A stretch of 64,000 bases of DNA from Viscum album (lineage: Eukaryota; Streptophyta; Magnoliopsida; Santalales; Viscaceae): positions 268,744,250 through 268,808,249 of the forward strand of contig OY728153.1 in NCBI GenBank assembly GCA_963277665.1, written 5' to 3'. Below are positions 1 to 11,020 of this stretch, piece after piece. Position 1 is the first letter of the stretch, and each line of letters opens with the position of its first letter. A program made the translations under genes and the position numbers. The notes under the pieces are model-generated. The model was not told the DNA's origin. It ran no database searches and saw nothing but the letters and a program-made list of their open reading frames with translations.

Positions 1-429
1 TTTATAAAATTAAATTTCCAAAAGTTTCAAAGCATAATTTTATTTTTATTCTAAAAAATACATAAACATTATCTTTTAATAAAATGGTATCTTTAAAAAA
101 TATAAATACTTTACAAAAAATTAAATATTTTTTATCACTATGATTCCTTTATTTGAAACCATTGGAATTAATATTCAAAAATTAGTTATTATTATTCATT
201 TTTCTACGTCTAACGACAAGGTTATAACAGTCATATTTAAATAACTATATTATCAATATATCATTATTTTTAAAAAATCTTAGTGTCGTGTGTAACTCAA
301 GTTAAGACGATGTTGCATGTAGCACAAGATTAATATAGTGTAGGGTATATTGAAATACTAACATAGTGTATCATGAAATTCCAAACATCAACAAAAAAAA
401 TTTTATTTTAAAATTTGGTTCATAAAAAC

Positions 430-1310
430 ATAGGGTGTTATGGGGGACATGATGTAATATTGATTCAAAAGGTAACACTTCAATAAATACTCTAACATAA
501 CCAGTGATAGGATTCAATTCCTTATTCCGGATGGAATACTCACCAATTATTTGTTTTTTTAGTAGCTCTGAATCCCACTTCATGTTTAGGAAGGTTATCT
601 ACAGCTATCGAGCTAGTTCTGAGCAAGCAAAGTGGGATTGATATTCTGAATCATTATTAGTGAAGCCTTAGGATGTTGAAAAGGAGTAGGAAAAATGTTC
701 TTTTTGTGGGGAAACAAATAAAAAACCTAGACCAACTCAATTTTTATTTGGGTTCTCCAACCTCTTTAAAATAAGGCTTCTGAAGTCACTATCAAATTAT
801 ATCTCTCATGTTCTAGGAGCATCATGGGAATAAGAAACCTCTTCATCTAGAAGATCAGTGTCTACTGGTGTACTTTTTTCAGCTACATGTTCTATAAGAA
901 AATTAGACATGTAATTCCATATAAAAATTTAATTTAATAATAAATATATGTCATAATATTTCTAAATTACAACCCATTTTTTCAAAATCTTATTCAACAT
1001 ATAGATACCATGGATACACTTGAGAATATTAATATGAGAGTCCAAGTAAACTTCGTGATGATGAAAATAATGTCTCAAGTATTCCACACTAAGTATGAGT
1101 GTGAGTAATCTTTTCTCAATATTAGAATATTGATTCATAGTACAAAATTTGTTTGATTGATGTATTAGATATTGTTTTCATTCCCGACATCATTTTTCTA
1201 TACAAAGAGAGCACTTAGTCATCATTCCATGGTGGCCAAAAATAGGATGAGTGGCATTCATTCCATTAGTGGAATAAATATCAGTGGGTGAATAAAGTAT
1301 TTCTTGAGAC
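430..1310 (-). pseudogene. pol: Gypsy RNase H domain remnant
   Basis: On the minus strand from about 1310 down, the translation first resembles the RT-RNase H connection of plant gypsy polyproteins. From about 910 it shows RNase H-like blocks: FDSDF where FDGA is usual, then a GLGFLFVSPQKE segment, then FTNNDSEYQ, which matches the family motif TNNxAEYEA. A later piece, DSELLKKQIIGEY (minus, up to 583), matches the family's GDSxLVINQxxGEY block, followed by HVPH where HVPR is usual. In-frame stops lie between the blocks. The domain would degrade the RNA of the RNA/DNA hybrid. The first catalytic aspartate block is altered. Confidence 0.75.
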
Positions 1311-1319
1311 TCTAAATGG

Positions 1320-2110
1320 ATTATTATAATTCCTAATCTTATCAGAAATTTACTCCCTTATTCATTTACTTGGTTATGTGGAGGTATTTTCTAGGCAGGT
1401 TGGCTATGAAACATTGAATATAAGTGAGGTGCCCTTGGAAACCCCTCAGTTATTTTAGATTCCGAGGAGGTGGAATTTTTTAGATATCACAAGTCTTATT
1501 TGGATTGACCTTAATTCTAAAGTGGTTTTCCAAAAATCCCAGGAACATATCAGATGTTACCCAAAGGCACGGTTTGATGGATTTAACATCAAATTGTGTT
1601 ACCGTAACTTGTCAAATATTGTTTGAAGAACCATGAAGTGATGGCATTACTATCAATATTTGAAAACCATATCCTAAACATATAACTCTCCTATTTTTTC
1701 TAAAATATTATTAAATATATGATACATTTATTTTTTGTATGTTTCTCCATTGTTCTTTATCCCAAAAGGAATGACTTGATTATAAAATATCCCTAGAGGT
1801 GCTTTAAAGGTGGTGGCTTCCTAATCATTAGGAGGAATAATTATCTGATTATACTTCTGAATATGTTTCCATGAAGTAAGGGTTTTGGAAGCTATTATTT
1901 TCATCTATAAATTGTTCTATGGGCTAAAATGGGAAATTATCCTTCACTCAGTAATGATTAAAGCCTCTAATATCGATGTACACCATAATATGCCCAGTCT
2001 TTTTTTTATAAGTATGATATTGGAGAACCATCTTGAGGATCTCACTTACTGAAAAATGTTGTATTTTATCAATTTTTTATCTTTTGATTTCACATTAAGG
2101 AATGGTAGTG
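1320..2110 (-). pseudogene. pol: Gypsy reverse transcriptase remnant
   Basis: The minus-strand translation gives recognisable Ty3/gypsy RT blocks in order: KKKTGHIMVYIDIRGFN (family KKKDGxxRxCVDYRxLN), KDNFPFPIEQFIDE (KDxFPLPxIDxLxD), YNQIIIPPND, TTFKAPLGIFYNQVIPFG (TAFRTPxGxFxYxVMPFG), then FGVTSDMFLGFL, VNPNKT and IPPPRNLK with a stop, ending in the thumb/connection block GHLTYIQCFIANLP. Several in-frame stops interrupt it and I did not find an intact catalytic YxDD box. The identification rests on at least six collinear family motifs, so it is strong despite the decay. It lies between the protease remnant (higher coordinates) and RNase H (lower coordinates), as expected for a minus-strand pol. 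Confidence 0.85.
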
Positions 2111-2238
2111 TAACATCCTCATGGATGCCTTCTTGAAGCCTCGATGGTCATCATGAAAGCCTAGATAGTATGTACCTTATCGGGGTTCAGTCTAGGAATT
2201 TCTTTATAATCTAAAATGATCATGTATTGATGTTTCTT

Positions 2239-2242
<4 letters not shown>

Positions 2243-2292
<50 letters not shown>
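2243..2292. repeat. (AT)25 microsatellite
   Basis: An uninterrupted run of about 25 AT dinucleotides sits between the RT and protease remnants of the decayed gypsy element. It is a simple sequence repeat that probably expanded after the element lost function. Its length is uncertain in any assembly because of slippage. Confidence 0.95.
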
Positions 2293-2294
<2 letters not shown>

Positions 2295-2839
2295 TTATCC
2301 TAAAGAGGTATGGTGACAACGATCAATGTAATTCATCGGTCCTCTTCTACTGCTAAATTCACCTACCTAAGATCATCGATGGTTATAGATACACCTTCCT
2401 CAAATGTGGGAGGGGTGTTTCTAATGTATTCTTCTTCATCCAACTCTAAGTCGGGGGAGGAATTTTCACACATGTTTAGTAATATGAGGGAATATCTAAC
2501 ATTTATTATGTGAGGGAGGCCCTAGGAAGATACATTGTTATCTCGAACAACCAGATTTATTGTATAGTGACTCCAAAGGAGATTATTTTTATTCATTTTT
2601 CACTGTGGATAGAAGGATCTTAGGAATATGGTATTAATTCTACTCCCTTGATTAGGTTTATGAGTAGCAGATAATCATCATCAAGAATAATCCAATAATT
2701 CATAAGGTTGTTCTCAAACCCATTGAGGGATACAACCTGTGTGTTTTCATCCACCATTGGTTGTTTTCCTTCCCTTTTTTAGAATCATGACTGAGAATAT
2801 ATGATTTCTCAAGAATAAGACGGGGAACTATAACCATAT

Positions 2840-3180
2840 AGTATGTCAACCATCCCATTGATGGGGTATTTCAATCATTGATGAATTGTTAAAGGTACCC
2901 CCACATGGAATTAAATATCATGTCTTCCAAGAAAGACATTATATGTTTTTTCTTGCTGGATAAAAAAGAACCAAGCATTAGATATGACATCCTAAAACCA
3001 ATAATTGAGCTTGACCTTCTCGTGATGACTTTTCTAGCTATTATCATACCCTTGGATGGTTATCTTCATCGAAGATAATTCCCCCTCACTATATACCAAT
3101 TATCCTAGCATCTGAATCTGGTTGAGGTTGATCATGGAACCATTTTCAATCCAATCTATTTGGATAGAGATGTTATCGAT
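2840..3180 (-). pseudogene. pol: Gypsy aspartic protease region remnant
   Basis: The minus-strand translation contains TIQGYDNS (family VxAFDNT or similar), then VFVMDISNAW and NVFLGRHDI, which match the plant gypsy blocks QVMDIxxSYN and LLGRPWIH, followed by VGVPLTIHQ, which matches GAVPSTLHQ. These blocks flank the retropepsin core in plant Ty3/gypsy polyproteins. The DTG/DSG active-site motif itself was not seen, so only the C-terminal side of the domain is supported. Position between gag and RT fits. Confidence 0.65.
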
Positions 3181-4259
3181 CTGGATTACAAAATATAGGG
3201 ATCTGATATTCCCTTAGATGACCTCTCCTTAGTCCAAATCTATGAATGAGATGGAAACATGTATTTTTTATAGAATAGACTCCAATTAATACAACACGAC
3301 GATTGTGATTTCTATCTCAAATTCCCATGGGCTCTAGAGGTATTTCACAAGGGCCTCTATGATTTCATCTAATAGATGGACCACATCAATGATTCAATGT
3401 TTTTTTGGGGACTACTTCCAACTAATTGAGAATGTAATAATTTTTTCACAATAGGTTGGTGCTCCCCAAGCTGTGGATCTCCCTATTACGTGTCTTAGGA
3501 TATGATGTATTTGGATTATATGTGTTTAGTTCTTTCAAAATGGTAAACAGATAATTTTATGTCATTATCATAGGTTTTCTCGACCTTCCCCTTTGTCTGG
3601 GATGATCAGAAAATCATACCCCGTCGAGATGGTTGGGTAAGATGATTGGTCTTGGATGACTATTTAAGGTATATATGGAATCTTATTCATTATATTGGAT
3701 TCCTAGAGTTATCTACCTTTGTTCTTTGTTAAATATGTGGATTATATGGGGATGTGGCTAAAATATTGGGTTAGACCATTATTTTATTATCCCTTGTGTC
3801 CTCATCTCCAACACCTTCATCCTCTACCTCCCTATTCAGTTACGGGGGACTCATACTAGGAGGTGTATTCATCATCAGAGATGGGATCTGTTAAGTAAAC
3901 AATGATTACAAAACCCAATATCATCTGGTCATCAGATAAATATTCTATTTTGTAAGTTGGTTCCTATTATTCAGATGATTAAGGAATAAGGTATGAAAGA
4001 GTCAGATCTTTCCTTATTTCGAAATATGATTCCTCCACTTCATTCTCTTCTTGTGTCTCGTGATTATTTCCACCTCTATGAAGAGTATGAAATGTAAACT
4101 CCCTTAGTGATTTGATCATTATGGGTATAAAAAATTATGATATCAGGTTGTCATGATCTCATAAAAATGAATTTCAAGTCCTCTTGTTATCTCACATCTT
4201 CCTACAAATGAAAAAAACTTTTTGTTAATCACCCATTATTCTAATTGGTTGACGGTTAC

Positions 4260-5265
4260 ATAGGTCACATGTTCAAGGAAATGTTCCATGAACAGTGGTC
4301 TAGAATCCACCATGTTTTAGAGAATGTATTTGAAGAAAAATAAATCATAGATGGTGTGACCTGACCTATAGTGGAAATGGTAGTAGTTAGGAAGATCCAT
4401 GAGGATGACTGCATTAGGTTTTTTGGGATGTGGTAACTTGATTCTGTTATTTTTCATGGAATCAAATAAATAACCCGGGACCTTCTCATTTATTAAGGAT
4501 TATGTTTTATTCATATTTTCCTCAAATCATAGGTGACCAAATATTTTTTTCATCTGGATGAGGGATATTTTGTTATTGTTTCCACTCAAAGAAGTGAAAA
4601 AGATGATTTTTGAGGGTAAAAGAGGTAGTGTCTACCAAACTGGCCCTTTTCCCCTTTATGAGGGCATGGGATAAGAATTTGATAGGGTCTACTGGATGGA
4701 ATCCTCTAGGAACTAATCCATTTCTAAAAATTCATAGAATGAACCTTGATGCTTCATCAGGACCAGGGTTTTCTGTAACTCATCTTGGATATTTTCATCA
4801 TAGAGTTCTAATAGTTTATCTTGTGTGAGAGGGATGATGAGTGAATAGGTTAACCATTTATATCTTAATATGAATTATCAAAGCCCTCTCATTTTCACAT
4901 TTTTTTTAGTTTGTGATGTTGAATGTTTTTGTTTTAATTTTTTTAGATTTAATGTTAAAATGTAATTGGTGATTAAGGTCTTACCATACCATACTTAATC
5001 ATAATTGAATGCTACTATACCAAATAAAGGCCGGTTCTATCAGAGTTTGAACAAAACACCTCATCTTGGTATTCTCATGTTGATCTCGAGGGCCCATCAT
5101 TTGACTACAAGAGGACATTAAGTGTGTGATATGTTTTTCTAGATACCTCATAACATAAAAGGTTGATAAGGTTAAATTATCAACATTTCGTGGGTAAAAT
5201 ATTTCATCCAAACATTCAGGATATGAATAATTATTAGGATTCATGGGTGTGCATCGCCCTTCCAT
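4260..5265 (-). pseudogene. gag: Gypsy gag remnant
   Basis: An 88-codon open piece (minus, 5265-4999) contains HITHLMSSCSQMMGP, then MRCFVQTLIEPAFIWYSSI. This is the pattern of plant retrotransposon gag proteins (HLxxFxxxM...LxxxFxxSLxGxAxxWYxxL). Further along the minus strand, near 4330-4480, the translation reads KKPNAVILMDLPNYYHFHY and SGHTIYDLFFFKYIL. This resembles the C-terminal gag block of Tat/Athila-like elements (PNYCxxHRxxxHxxxxCxxxK), with the cysteines lost. Frame changes and stops separate the pieces. Gag would form the particle that packages element RNA. Confidence 0.7.
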
Positions 5266-6799
5266 GTATTTATTTAGATTAGTCTGGGATTCAATACTGT
5301 TTGGAAATTTTGGAGGTACTCTTTTTCAGAACACCTAACATATACATAGAGTGTGTGGGGATTCATGAGGTTCTCACATTTTCATATCCTTTTAATTTTA
5401 GATCCATTCTTGGAATGAATTATTTCCCTATAGTTAGAGAGGTCGAATTATTAATGGGGGAAGTCATCACCATTTTCGATATCCTCATTTATGTAGATTG
5501 TTTTTCAGGATCTCATGTAGTCATAACAATTATATGTCCCTATTTCAGGAAGATTGTATCTCTCATAATATGTGGGAGGAGGGATATCTATCCCTTTTGG
5601 TAGATGAATCATAGTGGGAATGTTTCCCTTGAGTAGCTCCTGATAGAGTTGTCTGAGATTTTGAATCTCATTCTAATAATGAACAATCAATTCATTTTTT
5701 GTTGAAATTTATTCTCTTATGGGTGGTGATTGTAATGTATCGATGAATTTCACTTTATCTAGAGTAATGTTCCACCATAGTGGTGTAAAATCATTATTTA
5801 CTGGTTCTAGGATCTGGATTCTCATCTAGTTCATGTACATTTACTCTCATTTGGTTTATCCAGATCACTCTCCTCACATGGTATATTTTTTGTATTGTGT
5901 GCATCAATATTTTCATCCTGATTTGAATCCTATGTTTTTTTTCTAGTGACTACATTAACATAGGTGTATCAATAAATGGGAGTTATCCCATTACTCTCAA
6001 CCTAATCTGGTGATTCTACCTGGCTTACATGAGGGTCATTTCTCTAACCCTTGGTCGTATTGGACCATTATGGTTACTAACCCTTTCATGGATTTATCGC
6101 TTTTGTTGAATGTTATTCTTGTCTCGGTCTGTGAAGAGTGACCTTGGGGAAGTTTTTGTCATTTTTACCAAATGGGCCCCGAATAAAAAAGGTTTTTCTT
6201 ATAGTGGGAGGAATATATTGGATTCTGAACATCGATATTTACCTCCCAACCAGTATAATAATAATTACCTAAAAGGTGATGATAATAATGAAGACTCACC
6301 CACCCCTATGGGATTTGGGTGATTTGAGGATGATGTGGGAACTTATTGAGGATTTTACAATTATAGTTGAGGATTTGATGACTCTTAAGATTGGAATTGA
6401 GATATAAATTCCAACATCCATATAAGTTGGGGATAATCTGGATATTCTGCTAATTTTTTCCAGACCCTCATAGGGTGGGATGAATCTGGTGATGGAGATT
6501 GAGATAAAAATTCCCTCATACATGTGGGATGGTTCTATTTTTAATCCCCTTCCAATATATCTTGTATTTCCTCAGGGTTTGATGATCAGATGGGTGGAGT
6601 TAGTGGTAAATATTCCTCTATTCCTTGGACTAATTTTTTTCATGGAGGGTTGTTATGGAACCAATTGTTGTGACCTATCTGATTTGGTGTAGTTGTGTTC
6701 ATGTGTCATCACGGTGAAAATGACATCCCATGATGAGAGACATTTTCTAAAAGAGGTTTTTTGGTTTTTAACATCTTTAGATTCCATGTTTGAAATGTA
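5266..6799. other. Eroded 5' side of the gypsy element, no domain recognised
   Basis: This should be the N-terminal gag or leader of the minus-strand gypsy element by position. Several short open frames occur here on both strands, but none carries a motif I recognise and they overlap one another. The stretch ends at the copia insertion site, where 6800-6804 (TTATC) is the left target-site duplicate. Confidence 0.5.
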
Positions 6800-6804
6800 T
6801 TATC
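6800..6804. repeat. Target-site duplication TTATC, left copy
   Basis: The five bases TTATC directly precede the terminal TG of the left LTR at 6805. The same five bases directly follow the terminal CA of the right LTR at 18354-18358. A 5-bp duplication is normal for Ty1/copia integration and proves that 6805-18353 inserted as one unit. Confidence 0.95.
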
Positions 6805-7277
6805 TGTTGGATCGAATATATAGATATGTATGTCTATTAGATGGAACACTACAAGAGGGGGGTGAATTGTAGGTTTAAAAACCTTTGAGTTTTAGCAACT
6901 AAGAGATTAGTTTAAAAGATATTAAACTAATACAAATACAAACACCCACAATTGTATTGAATATAAAAAGGTATGATGTATTGTAATACTAATGTAATGT
7001 AAAACAATTGTATTCAAGATGAACACAATAATCAGAGTAATACAAAGATGAATGATTCTACCTTCAAGCATATAGAATCAATCAACACAATATGTAATAG
7101 AATGATTGTAATTGAAACAATTACAATTGAAAATGTAAAGAAGAAAGGAAACAATACAAATTCCTTCTTAATACAAGTAACAACGGAAATGTAAAAGAAT
7201 TACAATTCTTTCAACCCAAAGAGAAGGGTTATCCTTTCACCTAGTATAAAAGGTCTGTCTCACCAACACCTTGGTGA

Positions 7278-7460
7278 GCCCTCGATACGATGATCGGACT
7301 GTCTGTCTGCCTATCCCTGGCAGCCCTCGATATGATGATCGGACTGTCTGTCTGCCTATCCCTGGCAGCCCTCGATACGATGATCGGCACGTCTGTCTGC
7401 CAATCCCCAGCAGCCCTTTATTTTGTAGGTAATCGGCACCTCTGTCTTTCAATCACATGA
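7278..7460. repeat. 45-bp tandem repeat in the left LTR
   Basis: Units start at 7278, 7323 and 7368 with core GCCCTCGATACGATGATCGG, followed by a degenerate fourth unit from 7413. The unit length is exactly 45 bp. The same array is present in the right LTR at 17544-17726, so it predates this insertion. Confidence 0.9.
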
Positions 7461-7853
7461 AATCCCTCGATATGATAATTGGACGCACAAGGCAGATGAG
7501 AGAAGTCACAGTGTCTCTCTCTAGAATATTGGTAGTTCACGAAGTCTCTTTTCATTTCACCATTCTTCCCTCAGCTTCAAATGACCTCCTATTTATAGGC
7601 CTCGGGTTCCAACAGTCATGTTGCCTCCAATGGTCATATTTCTCCGAAAAACTCGGAGGGACTTGGACACCTCTCATCATAATGGTCATATTGAAACAGA
7701 AAGCATGACATCGTTTTGATTAGTTTGTAACTAACTCAATGACATCATATTGGTTAAAACATGATATATATATTGATAAGCAATGGTACGATTCATATGA
7801 AACAAGTGCTTTTGACAAAGTACCAAAACAAGTAATGAACATCTGAATAGAAG

Positions 7854-7990
7854 AGTCAGTACGATACGATCGACATAGTCAGTACGATATGATTGATAGA
7901 GTCAGTATGGTACAATTGACAGAGTCAGTACGATCAGTATTGTACGATACGATATGGTCAGTACGATCAACATTGTACGATATGATAAAC
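7854..7990. repeat. 23-bp tandem repeat in the left LTR, then a degenerate tail
   Basis: Units of 23 bp start at 7854, 7877 and 7900 with core AGTCAGTACGATACGATCGA. They are followed by irregular TCAGTACGATC/GTACGATACGAT repeats to about 7990. The right LTR has the counterpart from about 18117. The region is near the start of the LTR in element (minus) orientation, that is, in U3, where such repeats could hold transcription-factor sites; that role is an inference. Confidence 0.85.
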
Positions 7991-8088
7991 ATTATAGAAG
8001 ACAGTTGTAATTTCCAAAATATGATAGAATGCATTTTTGATTTCCAAAACATGATATAGAAGTCAAAAGGTGTCTTTTGACTCAAAAA

Positions 8089-8102
8089 TCTCCCCCTTTT
8101 TG
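8089..8102 (-). promoter_or_regulatory. Polypurine tract next to the 3' LTR
   Basis: The minus strand reads AAAAAGGGGGAGAT directly before the 3' LTR. This is the standard position and composition of the primer for plus-strand DNA synthesis in LTR retrotransposons. Confidence 0.9.
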
Positions 8103-8142
8103 GAAACAACAACACACAAAGTAAATGTAACAAGAAATACTT

Positions 8143-8338
8143 ATCTCCCCCTGAGTTTTTGGAAACTCTTCTGAATATGAATTTGAATACAACTAACTCC
8201 CCCTTAGGTATGGACTTTCCTAAGGATTGTATTCAAAGATTTTCCTTAAGAGTGTTGTAAAGCATTCTCCCTCTTTATAAAACATTCTCCCCTTTGTAAA
8301 CATTCTCCCCCTTTGTAAACATTCTCCCCCTTTGTGAT
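8143..8338 (-). repeat. Multiplied polypurine tracts upstream of the 3' LTR
   Basis: On the minus strand, further purine tracts occur at about 8143-8152, 8197-8204 and in a short tandem block at 8262-8338. The block has four imperfect units of about 19 bp, each with the core CAAAGGGGGAGAATG or a variant. Multiple PPT copies upstream of the 3' LTR are a described hallmark of Sireviruses. Their function is unproven here; alternative plus-strand priming sites are the obvious possibility. Confidence 0.85.
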
Positions 8339-8473
8339 TTACAAAAAGAATGAGGTAATCTTGAATTGTCTGAAGGGGTTAGAAAACAAACACAAGACAA
8401 TGGATAGAAGAAAAGGATCATAAAAGTTATTACAAAACAAAGACATATTTCAAAGGAAAATGAATACAAGTCA

Positions 8474-10718
8474 TTTGTTTTCCCTTTCCTTCTCCTTCTT
8501 TATGAGATCATGAAGAACAGATTTCATCTTTTTAATTTCTTTCTTGTCTTCAGAAATAGATTCACCCTAAGTTCTGAGAAGTTCTTGTTGATCCGCAAAA
8601 ATCTGATCTTGATTCTTGATAGTCTCCTCCTGGACTCTGATTACTTCTTCAAGGGTATAAATTCTATTTTGAAAATACTTGTCATCTTTGGATAACACAG
8701 AATTTTGATTCTTCAGCAAAACCATTTCATCTTTGAAAGATGAAACCTTCGAGAATTCAGATTGAAAACATTCATTCTCTCTTGCAAATCTTTCACTAAA
8801 GGAACATCGGTTATTTGAGAAGACAAAAGATTCAACCTTTAAACCGTTTCTCTGTCAAGATTATTGAAAGAAACTGCAAGCTCATTTGACAACCTTCTTA
8901 TATCTTCAATAGCTATTTCATGATCATTCATTGAGCTCTCTGTTTTGTACGACCACTTGGTCATCTTATTACATGCCTTCTTATGAGCAACCGAAATTTT
9001 TGAAAGAACTTTCAAATCGGCTTCAACTGACAAAAATTTCATCCTCAACTCTTTTACAGATCCAAACTTCTTCTTTTGATTGTCAGTAATAAAATCAATC
9101 TTCCCTTCCAGCCTCGGAAAATATGGAATGGTCTTCTCAACCCTTCTCAAAACATGAACAATGTGACCACTCTTCCTGAGAGAGATTGTATGTTCTGAAT
9201 CAGTATCTTCATCGTACGATGCTAGTTCATACGATCTTCTTGAGTCAACAACTGGCTGTTTTCCTTTTGCTTTTTCTTTCTTCTTTCACTCTGTCACTAA
9301 TGAAAACAACTTTATCAGTGTGAGAGGATTGAGCACCATGCTTTTCTTGAGATGACATTCTGCCTGGAGATCGTGCTTGATCGGCATGAGGAGTTTGTTG
9401 AACACCTTCACTCATCTTTTGAACTGATTCCTCTCTACTCTTATTTGAACTTTGAAGAAATTCTAAAAGAAAATCTCCTTCTTCTTCCACTTCTTCTATC
9501 TCTTCCATCACTTGTTTTTTGTTTTCCATTCTCAGGGAGACTCTATACGATGGGCTCTTGAAGCACTTCAATGGTAAGTTGAGCACTAGCTTCCTCAACT
9601 GCTTTCAAGATATTAGAGATATCAAAGTATTGAGCCTTTCTTTTCAAAATAGTTTTCTTTTTCTTTTCAGCAATAAGGGTTTCTTCTACCCTTATTCTTT
9701 CTGCAAAAGCCTCAGTCGGGTCATGTCCGAACTTTGGATCACCTTCCTTTCTCTATTCCTTATCCTTTCTCCATTTTGCTACAACCTCCTTACTGTACCT
9801 TGGCTTCTTCTTAGGCTTCGAACTGGTTTGTGGATCAGACTTTTGAGTAACACCAGTAGATTGAATGTCTTTGGCTGGCATAGGTGCTGATTGATTCTGA
9901 GCCAATTCGGCTTCTACATCTCTGACAAAAGGTTTTGAATTATGATCAAAACAAACATTTAATTTCTTCATAGTACTTTTGCTAATCCAAGAGGGCTTCA
10001 AATCTATGGGGTTTACTTTCAAAGGAATGTTACAAAACTTCATACTTTCGAGAATGAACTTCGTAAAGATGGCTGGATACATAATCATTTGGGACTTAAT
10101 CCCTCCTGTCTTGACATTCTTAATGGTTTCAAAAACATACCCCATGAGATTTACTTTTCTCATATTTACAAGATAGTCAAGCATAAATATATCAGAAACT
10201 TTCAGAGTTTCTCTATCCCCTTTCCTTAGGATAAGAAAACCTTGCATCCATAAAGTCACAAAACGATTTTCCGGTGAAAGATGAGACACTTTGCACTTTT
10301 CTTCATTATTAAAAAACAAATTCTTTTCAGCACGTTCTCTATTAAACGTACCAACTTCCTCTGGTAGTTTGTGATATGGATAGAAAGAATCCCCTTCTAC
10401 AGAAACATTCAGAAAATGTGCCGCTTGTTTCACAGACATAGACAATTTTCTATCGTATACAGCAAAATTTATAGTCATGTCTTTGTCAAACGATACGGTT
10501 TTATAAAACTGACAAACTTCATCAAAGGGAACCGGATCATGAGAAACAGGTCTTTCAACACACATATGCTCCCATCCTTGAAAGAGAATGATTCTACTGA
10601 TTGTGGAATCATATGAATCAAAAAAGTCTCGAGAAACTAACCTTTATCTGTTAAATTCTTTCTCTGTAAAATTATTTAATGACATTTCGGCAGGAGTGTT
10701 AGAAGAAGATTGAGACAT
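8474..10718 (-). pseudogene. Third ORF of the Sirevirus element (env-like position)
   Basis: The minus-strand ATG at 10718 opens a reading frame of about 748 codons in total. It is broken by a TAA at codon 25 (10644-10646), a stop at 9753-9755, a frame change between about 9600 and 9540, and further stops after 9245 and 8839. The longest open piece is 270 codons (10565-9753). It has a globular N-terminal part (VPFDEVCQFYKTVSF, FVTLWMQGFLILRKGDRETL, MIMYPAIFTKFILESMKF), then a Lys/Pro/Ser-rich linker (SKPKKKPRYSKEVVAKW) and acidic stretches. The C-terminal third is rich in Lys, Glu, Leu and Asn with spacing suggestive of a coiled coil. No signal peptide or convincing membrane segment is visible. 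Sireviruses often carry an ORF here, once called env-like; the function is unknown. I recognise it by position and style, not by a named domain. Confidence 0.75.
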
Positions 10719-11020
10719 AAAGGTGATGCCGATGAATGATCGTACGATGATTTATAACCAGTGGAGCAGAGCTTCACCTCAAATCCTGAAAAAACCAATG
10801 TGGGTTTGGGGAGGGGGGGCTATTTATAGGCGAAAAAAGGGGTGACTGTTGATCTTCTACGGTCAGGATTAGAGAAAAATAGATCAATGGTTAGGATTGA
10901 AAACGAAAAAGAAAAAAATGGAAAATACCTGCCGGAGAACATAAGGTAGTTGTTGGTTTTAGGATTAAAGAATACACACCCATACGAAATAAAATAAAAT
11001 AGAAGTATCAAACGACATGC
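10719..11020. other. Non-coding spacer before the third ORF
   Basis: In element orientation this lies between the 37-bp array and the third ORF. It includes a G-run (10808-10819) and no open frame with coding character. It could hold a splice acceptor or internal promoter for the third ORF, but I cannot point to one. Confidence 0.5.

Larger units (their letters stand above)
1..6799 (-). mobile_element. Decayed Ty3/gypsy LTR retrotransposon, partial
   Basis: Read on the minus strand, this stretch shows gag, protease, RT and RNase H remnants in the canonical Ty3/gypsy order (gag near 5265, RNase H near 430). Every domain is riddled with stops and frame changes, so this is a fossil. The left end runs off the window and no integrase is visible before the edge. 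The right side is cut at 6799/6800 by insertion of a copia element; the eroded DNA at 18359-18782 is the other side of that insertion site and may hold the 5' part. No LTR of this element was recognised. The RNase H and gag styles resemble plant Tat/Athila-type gypsy elements, but lineage is an inference. Confidence 0.8.
6805..8088 (-). repeat. 3' LTR of the Sirevirus element
   Basis: In plus-strand orientation it begins TGTTGGATCG and ends ACTCAAAA; the final CA has mutated to AA compared with ACTCAACA in the partner LTR. It pairs with 17071-18353 across its full length. It contains a 45-bp tandem repeat (7278-7460) and a 23-bp tandem repeat (7854-7922). The short open frames inside, including one of 71 codons made of 15-residue repeats, are by-products of the repeats. 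Downstream of the coding region in element orientation, it would supply the polyadenylation signal. Confidence 0.95.

Noticed and set aside
7237..7452. 71-codon minus-strand frame with 15-residue repeats (and its counterpart at 17507-17722)
   Set aside because: It is produced by the 45-bp LTR array, lies within the LTR and is not associated with any gene structure.
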